NCBI GenBank assembly: GCA_934643825.1
Contig: CAKUCW010000016.1
Span: 1 to 53,720, forward strand
Reading direction: 5' to 3'
DNA length: 53,720 nucleotides
DNA from: an uncultured Clostridia bacterium
GTDB taxonomy: Bacteria > Bacillota > Clostridia > Christensenellales > Aristaeellaceae
The position numbers were made by a program, and so were the translations under genes. Positions 24,124-33,354 of the stretch are shown here, piece by piece; the stretch's first letter is position 1, and each line of letters opens with the position of its first letter. The notes under the pieces are model-generated. The model did not search any database and was not told the origin of the DNA. It was given only the letters and a program-made list of their open reading frames with translations.

Positions 24124-25305
24124 ATGAGGAAAATCATCCTGCCGCTGATTTTGGCGGCGCTTTTCATGTGGACTGCTGCCGCATCGGCGCAGACCGCGCA
24201 GGAAATCACTCAGGATTGTACGCTTTCCAGCATCGGAAAAAAGACGCAGAATCACATGACGGACGGGCGGTATAAGTCGTACTGGTCGTCCTCTAGCAAT
24301 CGAAACGCCTATCTGGACATCCGGGCGCCGCAGGGGCAGAAGATCGGCAGCCTGTATATCCAGTTCTATGACGACGCGGTGCCTTTTGATGTACAGACCT
24401 TGGATGAGGCGGGAGAATGGCAGACGCTTTTAACCTATGAAACGGGTTTTTTAGCGCAGTATGTGCCGCTGGAGGCGGGCTATGAAAAGATCCGCATTCG
24501 CCCGAAGGATGCGCAGGGGCGTCTGTTCATCGTCGAGCTGCATGTCTTTACCGAAGGGGATGTGCCGGTTTGGGTGCAGAAGTGGGAGCCGACGCTTGAA
24601 AAGGCGGATCTGCTGGCGCTTGCCGCGCATCCGGACGATGAAATTCTGTTTCTGGGCGGCACGATCCCGTATTATGCGGGCGAAAAGAAGATGAAGGTGC
24701 AGGTCGCCTATCTTGTGCCGACAATGCCTTATCGCAGGCTGGAACTGCTCGACGGGCTTTGGCTCTGCGGCGTGAAAAACTACCCCATCATCGGCAATTT
24801 CCCGGATCAGTATCAGGGACATCTTTCTAAAATGTACGCGCAGAAGGGGTGGAGCCGGGAAGCCGTTCTGCGCTATGTCGTCGGCGTATACCGCACATGC
24901 AGACCGGATGTCGTGGTGACGCAGGACGTGAATGGCGAATATGGTCACGGCGCACACCGGGCGGCGGCGGACGCGGCGCAGGCGGCGGTTGCGCTGGCAG
25001 CCGACCCGGGTTATCAGCATGAAAAGCTGGAGCAGACCGAGCCGTGGCAGATCAGCAAGCTGTATCTGCATCTGTATGATCAGAATCCCATCAAGATGGA
25101 TTGGCGTCAGCCGCTGGAAGCCTTCGGAGGGAAGACGGCGTTTGATATCGCGGAAGAAGCGTTTGCCTGCCATATTTCCCAGCAGACAACGCGCTACCAT
25201 GTCGAGGATTACGGCGACTACGACAATTCCAAATTCGGTTTGGCGTTTACGAATGTCGGTCCGGACGAGGAGAAAAACGATTTCTTCGAGCATATCGGCG
25301 AATGA
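24124..25305 (+). CDS. Secreted PIG-L family deacetylase with N-terminal accessory domain
   Basis: A 393-residue exported protein: signal peptide (RKIILPLILAALFMWTAAASA), a ~130-residue beta-rich region resembling a discoidin/F5-8C-like fold, then the LmbE/PIG-L domain with zinc motif AAHPDDE (His169, Asp171-172) and a second His pair in GEYGHGAHR. Family members remove N-acetyl groups from GlcNAc-containing glycans or conjugates. Export suggests an extracellular or cell-wall glycan substrate. GAGG lies upstream of the start. Confidence 0.85.
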   Translation: MRKIILPLILAALFMWTAAASAQTAQEITQDCTLSSIGKKTQNHMTDGRYKSYWSSSSNRNAYLDIRAPQGQKIGSLYIQFYDDAVPFDVQTLDEAGEWQTLLTYETGFLAQYVPLEAGYEKIRIRPKDAQGRLFIVELHVFTEGDVPVWVQKWEPTLEKADLLALAAHPDDEILFLGGTIPYYAGEKKMKVQVAYLVPTMPYRRLELLDGLWLCGVKNYPIIGNFPDQYQGHLSKMYAQKGWSREAVLRYVVGVYRTCRPDVVVTQDVNGEYGHGAHRAAADAAQAAVALAADPGYQHEKLEQTEPWQISKLYLHLYDQNPIKMDWRQPLEAFGGKTAFDIAEEAFACHISQQTTRYHVEDYGDYDNSKFGLAFTNVGPDEEKNDFFEHIGE

Positions 25306-25515
25306 TGCGCACGGGAAATAATCGGGGCATGAGAAAGAAAAAGCATGGAAAATTCAGATATTCTTTCATTTAATGTGAGGGTATGTGAAGGAATATGCCC
25401 TGTTTTTTGGAAAAGAGCTTCATAAGATTGTTCTGAGGCGGGCAGAAATGTCCGCCTTTTTCTATATGTTTTGCTTAAAATAGTCGGCAAAATTTCACCG
25501 GATTGACAAATTCTC

Positions 25516-25544
25516 TTGACATGATCGGATTTCAACGTTAAAAT
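25516..25544 (+). promoter_or_regulatory. Sigma-A promoter of rny
   Basis: TTGACA and TAAAAT with a 17-bp spacer; it implies a ~275-nt leader before rny. A second TTGACA at 25503 is not correctly placed. Confidence 0.75.
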
Positions 25545-25619
25545 AGAGTCAGTCAAAGTGAAAACGTGTGCAGGTAAGGCTGTGCTGGATATTGCGTTCG
25601 GATTGCAGGGTGCGTTTTG

Positions 25620-25679
25620 ACTGCCTTCCGTGCGTTTGATACATCAAAACTTGATAGGCGGAGAAACCGTGAAGGCAGT
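25620..25679 (+). other. Structured leader hairpin upstream of rny
   Basis: ACTGCCTTC and GAAGGCAGT (9 bp) bracket about 42 nt in the leader. The rest of the 518-bp gap between the deacetylase and rny shows no gene. Confidence 0.45.
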
Positions 25680-25823
25680 ATGCCTATGCGGCATTGTTTT
25701 CCGTGCCTAATTTGTATTGTTTTATCGCCAGATCATCAGGCGTCAATCTGCATACTTTTTGGCTTTGCCCATCTGTATTTGAAATGAAATTGAGAATTTG
25801 GCAAAGAAGGAGTGTGAGGCAGA

Positions 25824-27419
25824 TTGGCGTTTTTGTTGACCCTGCTGGCAATCATCGCCGCGCTTGCAGCGGGCGGTGCGGCAGGCTACATGTATCGGAA
25901 AAATGTTCAGGAAAAGAATATCGGGCGTACGGAAGAATATGCCCGAAATCTGCTGGAAGACGCGCAGCGTCGTGCGGAAGAGAAGAAGAAGGAAAGCATC
26001 CTTGAGGCGAAAGAAGAAGTCATTCGCCTGAAGAATGAACTGGATCGCGAGATCCGCGACCGCCGCGCCGAGGTTCAGCGCAGCGAGCGCCGTGTGACCC
26101 AGAGAGAGGAAACCCTCGACAAGAAGGCGGACAATCTCGATGCACGCGAAACGACCCTCGAGCGCAAGCAGAATGAGCTGGACCGCCTGACCGCGGAAGC
26201 GCAGGAATACAGCGCCCGCCAGAAGACCGCCGCGGAGGAAGCGGAAAAGACCGCGAAGGATCTGGAAGAGAAGAGCCAGGCGGAGCTGGAGCGAGTCGCG
26301 AAGATGACGCAGGACGAGGCACGCGATATGATCGTGCAGCGCATCCAGAAGGAAGCGTATCACGACGCGGGCGTCATGGTTCGCGAGATCGAGCAGAACG
26401 CGAAGGACGAGGCGGAGAAAAAGGCACGCAACATCGTGGCGATGGCGATTCAGCGCTGCGCGAGCGACCATGTTGCGGAAACGACCGTTTCCGTGGTTTC
26501 CCTGCCTAACGAAGACATGAAGGGACGCATTATCGGACGCGAGGGCCGCAATATCCGCACGCTGGAAACGGCGACGGGCGTTGACCTCATCATCGACGAT
26601 ACACCGGAAGCGGTCATCGTTTCCGCGTTTGATCCCATCCGCCGCGAAGTGGCGCGAATCGCGCTTGAAAAGCTCATCGCCGACGGACGCATCCATCCGG
26701 CACGCATCGAGGAAATGGTTGAAAAAGCCAGACGCGAGGTGGACAACCAGATCCGCGAAGCGGGCGAGCAGGCGATCTTTGAAACCAACATGCACGGCAT
26801 CCATCATGAGCTGGTGAAGCTGCTCGGCCGCATGCGTTACCGCACGAGCTACGGACAGAATGTGCTTCAGCACAGCATCGAGGTCAGCCATCTGGCGGGC
26901 TTGATGGCGTCGGAGCTGGGCGCGGATGTTCAGCTTGCCAAGCGTGCGGGCTTGCTGCATGATATCGGCAAGGCTGTTGACCACGAGCTGGAAGGCACGC
27001 ATGTGGAGCTGGGCGTCGAGATGGCGAAGCGCTATCACGAATCCCCGGAGGTCATTCACTGCATTGCGGCGCATCACAACGATATCGAGCCGCAGACCGT
27101 CGAGGCTGTGCTGATTCAGGCGGCGGACGCGATTTCCGCGGCTCGCCCGGGCGCACGCCGCGAGAGCATCGAGAACTACATCCGCAGACTGGAAAAGCTG
27201 GAGGAGATCTCCAACAGCTTCCCGGGCGTCGAAAAGTCGTTCGCCATCCAGTCTGGTCGCGAGGTTCGCATCATGGTCAAGCCGGAGGACATTTCCGACG
27301 AGGGCACCTATGTACTCGCCCGCGAGATTGCCAAGCGCATCGAGAATGAGCTGGAATATCCGGGACAGATCAAGGTCAATGTCATCCGCGAAACCCGCTG
27401 CACCGAGTTCGCGAAATAA
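25824..27419 (+). CDS. rny: Ribonuclease Y
   Basis: A membrane-anchored endoribonuclease that initiates mRNA decay in Bacillota. The 531-residue protein has an N-terminal membrane helix (residues ~3-22), a long coiled coil (~25-200), a KH domain (MKGRIIGREGRNIRTLE) and an HD domain with HDIGKA and HHNDIEPQ. The start is a TTG at 25824 preceded by GAAGGAG. The C-terminal IKVNVIRETR is typical. A terminator follows. Confidence 0.96.
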   Translation: MAFLLTLLAIIAALAAGGAAGYMYRKNVQEKNIGRTEEYARNLLEDAQRRAEEKKKESILEAKEEVIRLKNELDREIRDRRAEVQRSERRVTQREETLDKKADNLDARETTLERKQNELDRLTAEAQEYSARQKTAAEEAEKTAKDLEEKSQAELERVAKMTQDEARDMIVQRIQKEAYHDAGVMVREIEQNAKDEAEKKARNIVAMAIQRCASDHVAETTVSVVSLPNEDMKGRIIGREGRNIRTLETATGVDLIIDDTPEAVIVSAFDPIRREVARIALEKLIADGRIHPARIEEMVEKARREVDNQIREAGEQAIFETNMHGIHHELVKLLGRMRYRTSYGQNVLQHSIEVSHLAGLMASELGADVQLAKRAGLLHDIGKAVDHELEGTHVELGVEMAKRYHESPEVIHCIAAHHNDIEPQTVEAVLIQAADAISAARPGARRESIENYIRRLEKLEEISNSFPGVEKSFAIQSGREVRIMVKPEDISDEGTYVLAREIAKRIENELEYPGQIKVNVIRETRCTEFAK

Positions 27420-27430
27420 ACCCAAGATTC

Positions 27431-27467
27431 AAAACAGCGCTGCATGCTTTTGCGGCGCTGTTTTTTG
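27431..27467 (+). terminator. Terminator of rny
   Basis: AAAACAGCGC pairs with GCGCTGTTTT, ending in TTTTTT. Confidence 0.88.
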
Positions 27468-27535
27468 ATGGGTGAGGAAAATGACGCCAAATCACACGAG
27501 CGGGCAAAACATTGGCGTTTTGCAGACTTTATGAA

Positions 27536-27566
27536 CCGTTCACGACGCGAATTTGACGTGAAGCGG
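27536..27566. promoter_or_regulatory. Imperfect inverted repeat upstream of the GH3 gene
   Basis: CCGTTCACG and CGTGAAGCGG form an interrupted inverted repeat ~150 bp before the GH3 start, a possible repressor site. Inferred only from symmetry. Confidence 0.3.
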
Positions 27567-27636
27567 ATGATATCCCTTTAACGACGGTCAATTGCACGTT
27601 CAAGACAACCCCCTTCTCTTTTCTGCACAAATATAC

Positions 27637-27642
27637 TATAAT
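27637..27642 (+). promoter_or_regulatory. -10 box of the secreted GH3 gene
   Basis: TATAAT in ATACTATAATATT, 72 bp before the start; the -35 region is weak. Confidence 0.55.
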
Positions 27643-27714
27643 ATTTTCAACAAAGGCGAACTGCTCATGCAAGGCGGTTTGGCAATTTGGAACAAATGGA
27701 AAAGGAGAATTTGC

Positions 27715-30108
27715 ATGAAGAGGATTCTGAGCACGTTCTTGGCAGCGGCTATGCTGGCAAGCGTTGTCCCCGCTTCTCTGGCTGAGGGCGGCGCCGAGTA
27801 CATCCCGGCTCCGTACAACGCTGAGGAAGTCGATCCGACCAAGACCTATCTGGAGCCGGTTTACTACGAGAATGAAAACGGCCCGACCATCGGTGTGACC
27901 ACCGTTGGCGTCATCAAGCAGGATGGTCTGTACTTCAAGGATCTCAATAACAACCACGAACTGGATGTTTTCGAGGATTGGCGTCAGGACGCCGAGACCC
28001 GCGCTGCGGACATGGTTACCAAGATGACCCTGACCGAGCAGGCTGGCTTCGTCCTCAACGCTCTGATGGTTCAGCCGGTCTCCAAGACGCTGGCTGAGGT
28101 CAAGAACGAGGACGGCACCATCGATCCGGCGAAGATCATGACCGTGATCCCGGAGGGCGCGACCACCGAGAGCCTGAACATGCTCAAGCAGGGTTCCTCC
28201 TCCTTCGCGAGCCTTGACGATCAGGTGATGTCCATCGGCAAGATCCGTGCGGGCGTGTATCGCGGCGGTCTGAACTACGATGCTTCCGTTGTTGCGCTGT
28301 ACAACAACGTGACCACCGCTTACGCCGAGTGGGATTCCGCTAAGGCGGGCACCCCGGCGATCCCGGTGACCCTCATCTCCAACCCGATCTCTGCCGGCTT
28401 CCCGGATTCTCTGGGCATGGCGGCGGCTGTTCTGGGCGACGGCAACTACGACGCCATCAAGGACTACGCTGAGGTCGATCGCCAGATGTGGCGTGCGCAG
28501 GGCATCATCTTCATGTATGGCCCGCAGATCGACCTGGTGACCGACCCGCGCTGGCCGCGCAACAACGGCACCTACGGCGAGCGTCAGGACGTCACCGCGG
28601 GCATCATCACCGCGCTGGTTGACGGCTATCAGTATGGCACCGAAGGCGTGAACGAGAACTCCGTTGTTCTCTCCGCCAAGCACTTCCCGGGCGACGGCGC
28701 GGCTGAGAACGGCTTCGAGTCCCACGTTTCCCAGGGTCAGTGGCGTCTGTACCCGACCGAGGGCTCTCTGGAGAAGTACCAGCTGGTCGGCTTCCAGGCT
28801 GCTGTCGATGCGGGCGTCGGCGCGATCATGCCGTGCTACTCCCGTGACACCAGCGATGATCGTTCTGCCCCGCAGAGCTATCGCGGTCACGACATCGAGG
28901 TCAAGGAGCTGGGCTCTGCTTACAACTCCGAGATCATCACGACCCTGCTCCGTGACATCATGGGCTTCAAGGGCTTCGTGAACTCCGACTCCGGCATCAC
29001 CACCACCCAGACCTACGGCGTTGAGGAACTGACCAGCGTGCAGCGTTTCGCTCTGCTGATCAAGGCTGGCACCGACGCAATCGGCGCTGAGCTGGCTCCG
29101 GAATACCTCACCACCGCTGTTGAGTTCGGTCTGCTCGACAAGGCTGACCTTGACCGTGCGAACATCAACCGTGCGACCGCGCTGTTCAAGCAGGGCCGCT
29201 TCGAGAACCCGTACCTCGACTATGAGAAGGCGGACGAAGTCCGTGCGACCAACATCGAGACCGCTCACGATCAGGCTTACGCGCTGCACCTGAAGGCGAC
29301 CGTCCTCATGAAGAACCATGAGAACACCCTGCCGCTGAAAAAGAACGCGGGCACCAAGCTCTTCATCGGCTCCTACACCGGCACCGGCGAAGACGAGAAC
29401 ACCCTTGCTGCGCTGACGGAGCTGTTCGTTGGTCAGGGCTTCGAGGTTGTTGAAAAGGCTGACGACGCTGAGGTTGCTTACTTCTACGTCCAGCCGAAGG
29501 CGACCAACAAGGCGGGCGCTTCCGAGACTGAGGCTGTCCTGAGCCTGGTTGATGGCTTTGAAGTTGCGCAGCGTCAGCTGGGCAATGCGACCGACTCCAT
29601 CACCGCGATGTTCGGCGCAGGCTCTCAGGCGAAGACCGGCGAGATGGTCGAAGTGACCACCGTTGAAGGCATCAAGAAGCTCCAGAAGGCTGCTGACAAG
29701 GTTCACGCGAACGGCGGCAAGGTCGTTGGCACCATCGTCTGCACCAGCCCGTGGATCCTTGACAACCTCGAGCCGTACTGCGACGCTCTGACCGCTCAGT
29801 ACACCACGTCCGCTGCTTCTGTGGCGAACGCGTACAGCGCTCAGGTTGACGTGATCGTCGGCAACTACAACCCGACCGGCAAGCTGTCCGTGACCATGGT
29901 TGCCTGCGAGGATGTCATCGCTCTGACGGAGAAGACCCTCGAAGACGGCACCGTGATCGAAGAGTGCGCGTCCCCGAACGACGTGCCGGGCTACGACAAG
30001 GATCAGTACATGGATGCTGACGTCCTGGCGAAGTCCCCGTCCGGCAGCTATGCGTATAAGGATGCCGATGGCAACCTGTACGTCTCCGGCTTCGGTCTGA
30101 GCTACTAA
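27715..30108 (+). CDS. Secreted glycoside hydrolase family 3 protein
   Basis: A 797-residue exported glycosidase, most likely a beta-glucosidase or related exo-glycosidase. After the signal peptide (KRILSTFLAAAMLASVVPASLA) come FKDLNNNHELDVFEDWR, an Asp/Asn-rich motif common in this subgroup, and the GH3 N-terminal barrel with KHFPGDG (Lys322 onward) and the nucleophile Asp425 in GFVNSDSG. The second alpha/beta domain runs from ~residue 520 (HLKATVLMKNHENTLPL) to the SGFGLSY end. The FnIII-like domain found in many GH3 enzymes is absent. The ATG at 27715 follows AAAAGGAGAA. Confidence 0.9.
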   Translation: MKRILSTFLAAAMLASVVPASLAEGGAEYIPAPYNAEEVDPTKTYLEPVYYENENGPTIGVTTVGVIKQDGLYFKDLNNNHELDVFEDWRQDAETRAADMVTKMTLTEQAGFVLNALMVQPVSKTLAEVKNEDGTIDPAKIMTVIPEGATTESLNMLKQGSSSFASLDDQVMSIGKIRAGVYRGGLNYDASVVALYNNVTTAYAEWDSAKAGTPAIPVTLISNPISAGFPDSLGMAAAVLGDGNYDAIKDYAEVDRQMWRAQGIIFMYGPQIDLVTDPRWPRNNGTYGERQDVTAGIITALVDGYQYGTEGVNENSVVLSAKHFPGDGAAENGFESHVSQGQWRLYPTEGSLEKYQLVGFQAAVDAGVGAIMPCYSRDTSDDRSAPQSYRGHDIEVKELGSAYNSEIITTLLRDIMGFKGFVNSDSGITTTQTYGVEELTSVQRFALLIKAGTDAIGAELAPEYLTTAVEFGLLDKADLDRANINRATALFKQGRFENPYLDYEKADEVRATNIETAHDQAYALHLKATVLMKNHENTLPLKKNAGTKLFIGSYTGTGEDENTLAALTELFVGQGFEVVEKADDAEVAYFYVQPKATNKAGASETEAVLSLVDGFEVAQRQLGNATDSITAMFGAGSQAKTGEMVEVTTVEGIKKLQKAADKVHANGGKVVGTIVCTSPWILDNLEPYCDALTAQYTTSAASVANAYSAQVDVIVGNYNPTGKLSVTMVACEDVIALTEKTLEDGTVIEECASPNDVPGYDKDQYMDADVLAKSPSGSYAYKDADGNLYVSGFGLSY

Positions 30109-30121
30109 TCCCATAAGCATG

Positions 30122-30186
30122 ATGCGCCCGGGAGGGGAATGGCGTAAACCGTTTCGGTTGCGCCGCCCGACTCGGGCGCATTTCCT
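30122..30186 (+). terminator. Large terminator after the secreted GH3 gene
   Basis: ATGCGCCCG pairs with CGGGCGCAT, with an inner GGCG(T)AAACCG/CGGTTGCGCC hairpin, followed by TTTCCTTATT. Confidence 0.7.
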
Positions 30187-30253
30187 TATTTTCGGAAAAC
30201 CTTTTCCATTTGTTCGATTGAATCCATCCATATCAAGAATAAAGAGGTATACC

Positions 30254-30982
30254 ATGTTTAAACGCATATTGATGATGCTGCTGGCACTGATGATGATGAC
30301 CGCCGGTGCTTTTGCCGAAGATGCCGAAACCGCTCAGACGGAAACGGATTCGGTGATTGCCCTCGTCAACGGCGAAGCGCTGATGAACTCGGATTATGAG
30401 CCGGTTAGAGAAAACTACTTGACCAGCTACGCCACTTTGGGATATGATATTCAGGATGAGACCGTTTCTGCGTATCTGGATGATCTGGCGCTGACTGCCG
30501 CCATCCAGAATCTGCTCGTTGAGCAGGATATGAGGGCGCAGGGCTGCTATGATTTCGATGAAGAAACCGAAAACTGGTGTGCCGAGCAGGGACAGAGCGC
30601 TTACGAAAGCGCACTGGCGCAGGTTGCCGAAACGCTGAATGAAACGCTTGAGCTTGAGGACGCGGACGAAACGCTTCAGAAGTACGCGCTGCAATACGCC
30701 GAGCTTTTGGGCGTGACGGCGCAGGACTATATCGACGTTTACCGCACACAGTACGCGACGATGCGCTACTATGCGTGGCTGACGCAGGATTGCCCGGTTA
30801 CGGAAGAAGAAATTCAGGCGGAATACGAGCGACAGAAGGCGAGCGGCGAAACGGACATCGACGAGTTGACGGATGATCTGCACGACGAGATTGCGTACAG
30901 CCTGTACAACACGCGCTGCAAGGAAAAACTCAGCGCACGAATCGAAGAACTATCCAATGCGGCGGACGTTACGCTGTACTGA
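30254..30982 (+). CDS. Secreted SurA/PrsA-N-like protein
   Basis: A 242-residue exported protein with signal peptide (FKRILMMLLALMMMTAGAFA) and a helical region starting IALVNGEALMNSDYEPVRE, which resembles the N-terminal chaperone domain of SurA/PrsA. No PPIase (rotamase) domain follows. The lipobox Cys of PrsA is absent, so it is probably released or retained by other means. It is followed after 32 bp by a GT2 gene in the same direction. A chaperone role is inferred only from the fold. Confidence 0.65.
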   Translation: MFKRILMMLLALMMMTAGAFAEDAETAQTETDSVIALVNGEALMNSDYEPVRENYLTSYATLGYDIQDETVSAYLDDLALTAAIQNLLVEQDMRAQGCYDFDEETENWCAEQGQSAYESALAQVAETLNETLELEDADETLQKYALQYAELLGVTAQDYIDVYRTQYATMRYYAWLTQDCPVTEEEIQAEYERQKASGETDIDELTDDLHDEIAYSLYNTRCKEKLSARIEELSNAADVTLY

Positions 30983-31014
30983 TCCACTGAAAGAAGAAAA
31001 GAGGCACCCTTGAA

Positions 31015-32031
31015 ATGAAACTGCTGTCTATCGCCATTCCGAGCTACAATTCGCAGGATTATCTGCATCACGCGGTTGAAACGCTGCTTTCCGGCGGCGA
31101 CGACGTTGAAATCCTCATCGTTGACGATGGTTCCAAGGACAGGACGGCGGAAATCGCCGACGGGTTTGAGCGCAGCCATCCCGGCGTCGTTCGCGCCATC
31201 CACAAGGAGAACGGCGGACACGGCGACGCGGTGATGACCGGTCTTGCCAACGCGACGGGGCGCTATTTCAAGGTTGTCGATTCCGATGACTGGGTGGACG
31301 AGGAGAGCTTCAAGCGCGTGCTTGCCCGCCTGAAGGCAATGACGGAAAAGGACGAGAGCGTGGATATGCTCATCTGCAATTACGTCTATGACAAGGTAGG
31401 CGTCAAGCACAAGCATGTCATGCAGTACCGCAGCTCGCTGCCCATCGACCGCGTATTCGGCTGGGACGAGGTGAATATGGGGCTGGGACACTATCTGCTG
31501 ATGCACTCGGTCATCTACCGCACGCAGCTGCTGCGCGACTGCGGTTTGTCCCTGCCGAAGCACACGTTCTATGTGGACGAATTGTATGTCTATCAGCCGA
31601 TGACCCATGTGCAGACGATGCTCTATCTGGATGAAGACCTTTATCATTACTTCATCGGGCGCGACGATCAGTCCGTGCAGGAGCAGGTCATGATCCGCCG
31701 CATCGATCAGGCACTGCTGGTCAATCGGCTGCTGGTGGAGTGCGTCGATCTGCAAAGCGTGGAGGATGAGCATAAGCGCAAATATATGCGCAATTATCTG
31801 GAGATCATCACCACGGTTTCCTCCATTCTGCTCATCAAGAGCGGCACGCAGGAGAATCTGGAGAAGAAGAAGGCGCTTTGGCAGTATATCAAGGATATGC
31901 AGCCTGCGCTTTATCAGAATCTGCGCTATCACCGCCTGCTGGGGCATCTGCTCCATCTGCCGGGCAGATTCGGACGCCGCGTTGCCATCACGGGCTATCG
32001 AATCAGCCAGAAGGTTGTAGGCTTTAACTGA
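31015..32031 (+). CDS. Glycosyltransferase family 2
   Basis: A 338-residue GT-A enzyme. N-terminal LSIAIPSYNSQDYLHHAVETLL, VEILIVDDGSKDRTAEIAD, ENGGHGDAVMTGL and the metal-binding VDSDDWVD are the classical inverting GT2 signature. No membrane helix is seen. It should add a sugar to a cell-surface polysaccharide or similar acceptor; the acceptor cannot be read. A terminator follows. Confidence 0.92.
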   Translation: MKLLSIAIPSYNSQDYLHHAVETLLSGGDDVEILIVDDGSKDRTAEIADGFERSHPGVVRAIHKENGGHGDAVMTGLANATGRYFKVVDSDDWVDEESFKRVLARLKAMTEKDESVDMLICNYVYDKVGVKHKHVMQYRSSLPIDRVFGWDEVNMGLGHYLLMHSVIYRTQLLRDCGLSLPKHTFYVDELYVYQPMTHVQTMLYLDEDLYHYFIGRDDQSVQEQVMIRRIDQALLVNRLLVECVDLQSVEDEHKRKYMRNYLEIITTVSSILLIKSGTQENLEKKKALWQYIKDMQPALYQNLRYHRLLGHLLHLPGRFGRRVAITGYRISQKVVGFN

Positions 32032-32039
32032 TGAACCAA

Positions 32040-32070
32040 GAACCGCCGGGCTTTGCGCTCGGCGGTTTTT
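32040..32070 (+). terminator. Terminator after the GT2 gene
   Basis: AACCGCCG and CGGCGGTT stem, followed by five T. Confidence 0.85.
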
Positions 32071-32124
32071 GCGCCCCCGGAGGGCGGCAGAGGGCTTAAA
32101 TAAAAAGAAAAAACGATATGCTTG

Positions 32125-32162
32125 TTGACAAAAATTCAGAAAAATTAAAGACGAATTGTCAA
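32125..32162. promoter_or_regulatory. Inverted repeat upstream of the COG2984 transporter
   Basis: TTGACAA and TTGTCAA lie 24 bp apart in AT-rich DNA about 70 bp before the transporter promoter; possible operator. Otherwise this ~300-bp gap holds no gene. Confidence 0.3.
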
Positions 32163-32233
32163 TGTGCAAACTGAAAAGAAAATGATAATTCCGAACAAAG
32201 CTGAATAAATATTGATAATTTTCAGAAATACAC

Positions 32234-32263
32234 TTGACAAAAGTTTGTATCCGGCTATATAAT
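32234..32263 (+). promoter_or_regulatory. Sigma-A promoter of the COG2984 ABC operon
   Basis: Perfect TTGACA and TATAAT with an 18-bp spacer. Confidence 0.85.
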
Positions 32264-32335
32264 GGCGTTGCACTTTTGAAAAGGAAAGCGCATCACAAGC
32301 AAATGCCCGGCAACGCCGGATGGGAGGATACGGTT

Positions 32336-33268
32336 ATGAAGAAATTTGCAACCATCGCTTTGACTTTGGCTATGGCGGCTGCGTCTGCCTGCGCAAGCGC
32401 GACCACCGTCGGAATCTGCCAGCTCGTGCAGCACGAGGCGCTCGATGCGGCGACGCAGGGCTTTAAGGATGCGCTGACCGAGAAGATGCCGGACGTCAAG
32501 TTCGACGAGCAGAACGCGGCGGGCGACGCGGCGACCTGCGTGACCATCACCAGCAAATTTGCCGCCGACGGCGTGGATCTCATCCTCGCCAACGCGACTT
32601 CTCCGCTTCAGGCGGCGGTTTCCGCGACGGGCGATATCCCGATTCTGGGCACGTCCATCACCGATTACGCGACCGCGCTGGGCATGAAGGAATGGAACGG
32701 CACGACCGGCATCAACGTGTCCGGCACGAGCGACCTCGCTCCGCTGGATGGTCAGGCGGCGATGATTCAGGAACTCTTCCCGGATGCGAAGAACATCGGC
32801 TTGATCTATTGCTCCGCGGAGGCGAACTCCGTCTACCAGATTACGACGATTAAGGGCTATCTCGAGGAGATGGGTTATACCTGCACCGAGTTCGCCTTCA
32901 CGGATTCCAACGACGTCGCTTCCGTCACGCAGTCGGCGGCGGATTCCAGCGACGTGGTCTACATCCCGACGGATAACACCGCCGCGGCGTATACCGAAAC
33001 CATTGCCAACGTCCTCATTCCGGCGAAGGTTCCGGCTGTCGTGGGTGAGGAAGGCATCTGCAAGGGCTGCGGCGTTGCGACGCTGACCATCAGCTACTAT
33101 GACCTGGGCTACAAGACCGGCGAAATGGCGTATGACATCCTCGCCAACGGCGCGGACGTCAGCACGATGAAGATTGAGTCCGCCCCGAACTTCACCAAGA
33201 AGTACAACGCGGTGAACGCCGAGGCGCTGGGGCTGACGATGCCGGCGGATTATGTAGCGATTGAGTAA
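32336..33268 (+). CDS. ABC transporter substrate-binding protein (COG2984/TrpX type)
   Basis: A 310-residue exported binding protein. After the signal region come TTVGICQLVQHEALDAATQGFKDAL, ILANATSPLQAAV and GTSITDYATAL, all characteristic of the COG2984 family. Known members bind aromatic amino acids or remain unassigned, so the ligand is open. The signal end AAASACASA could be read as a permissive lipobox or as a signal peptidase I site. It heads a three-gene importer operon, with a strong hairpin after its stop codon. Confidence 0.88.
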   Translation: MKKFATIALTLAMAAASACASATTVGICQLVQHEALDAATQGFKDALTEKMPDVKFDEQNAAGDAATCVTITSKFAADGVDLILANATSPLQAAVSATGDIPILGTSITDYATALGMKEWNGTTGINVSGTSDLAPLDGQAAMIQELFPDAKNIGLIYCSAEANSVYQITTIKGYLEEMGYTCTEFAFTDSNDVASVTQSAADSSDVVYIPTDNTAAAYTETIANVLIPAKVPAVVGEEGICKGCGVATLTISYYDLGYKTGEMAYDILANGADVSTMKIESAPNFTKKYNAVNAEALGLTMPADYVAIE

Positions 33269-33287
33269 GCTCATTTAAGCGAACATG

Positions 33288-33319
33288 AGCCAAGGAAGCG
33301 GCAAAACGCTTCCTTGGCT
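33288..33319 (+). other. Intercistronic hairpin after the binding-protein gene
   Basis: AGCCAAGGAAGCG and CGCTTCCTTGGCT form a perfect 13-bp stem with a 6-nt loop and no T-run. It could stabilise the upstream mRNA or partly terminate, giving more binding protein than permease. Confidence 0.75.
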
Positions 33320-33354
33320 TCACGTATATAAGAGGAAAAGAGGAGGACAATCCC

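Noticed and set aside
27529..30267. 912-residue antisense ORF over the secreted GH3
   Set aside because: Shadow frame created by the strong codon bias of the GH3 gene.
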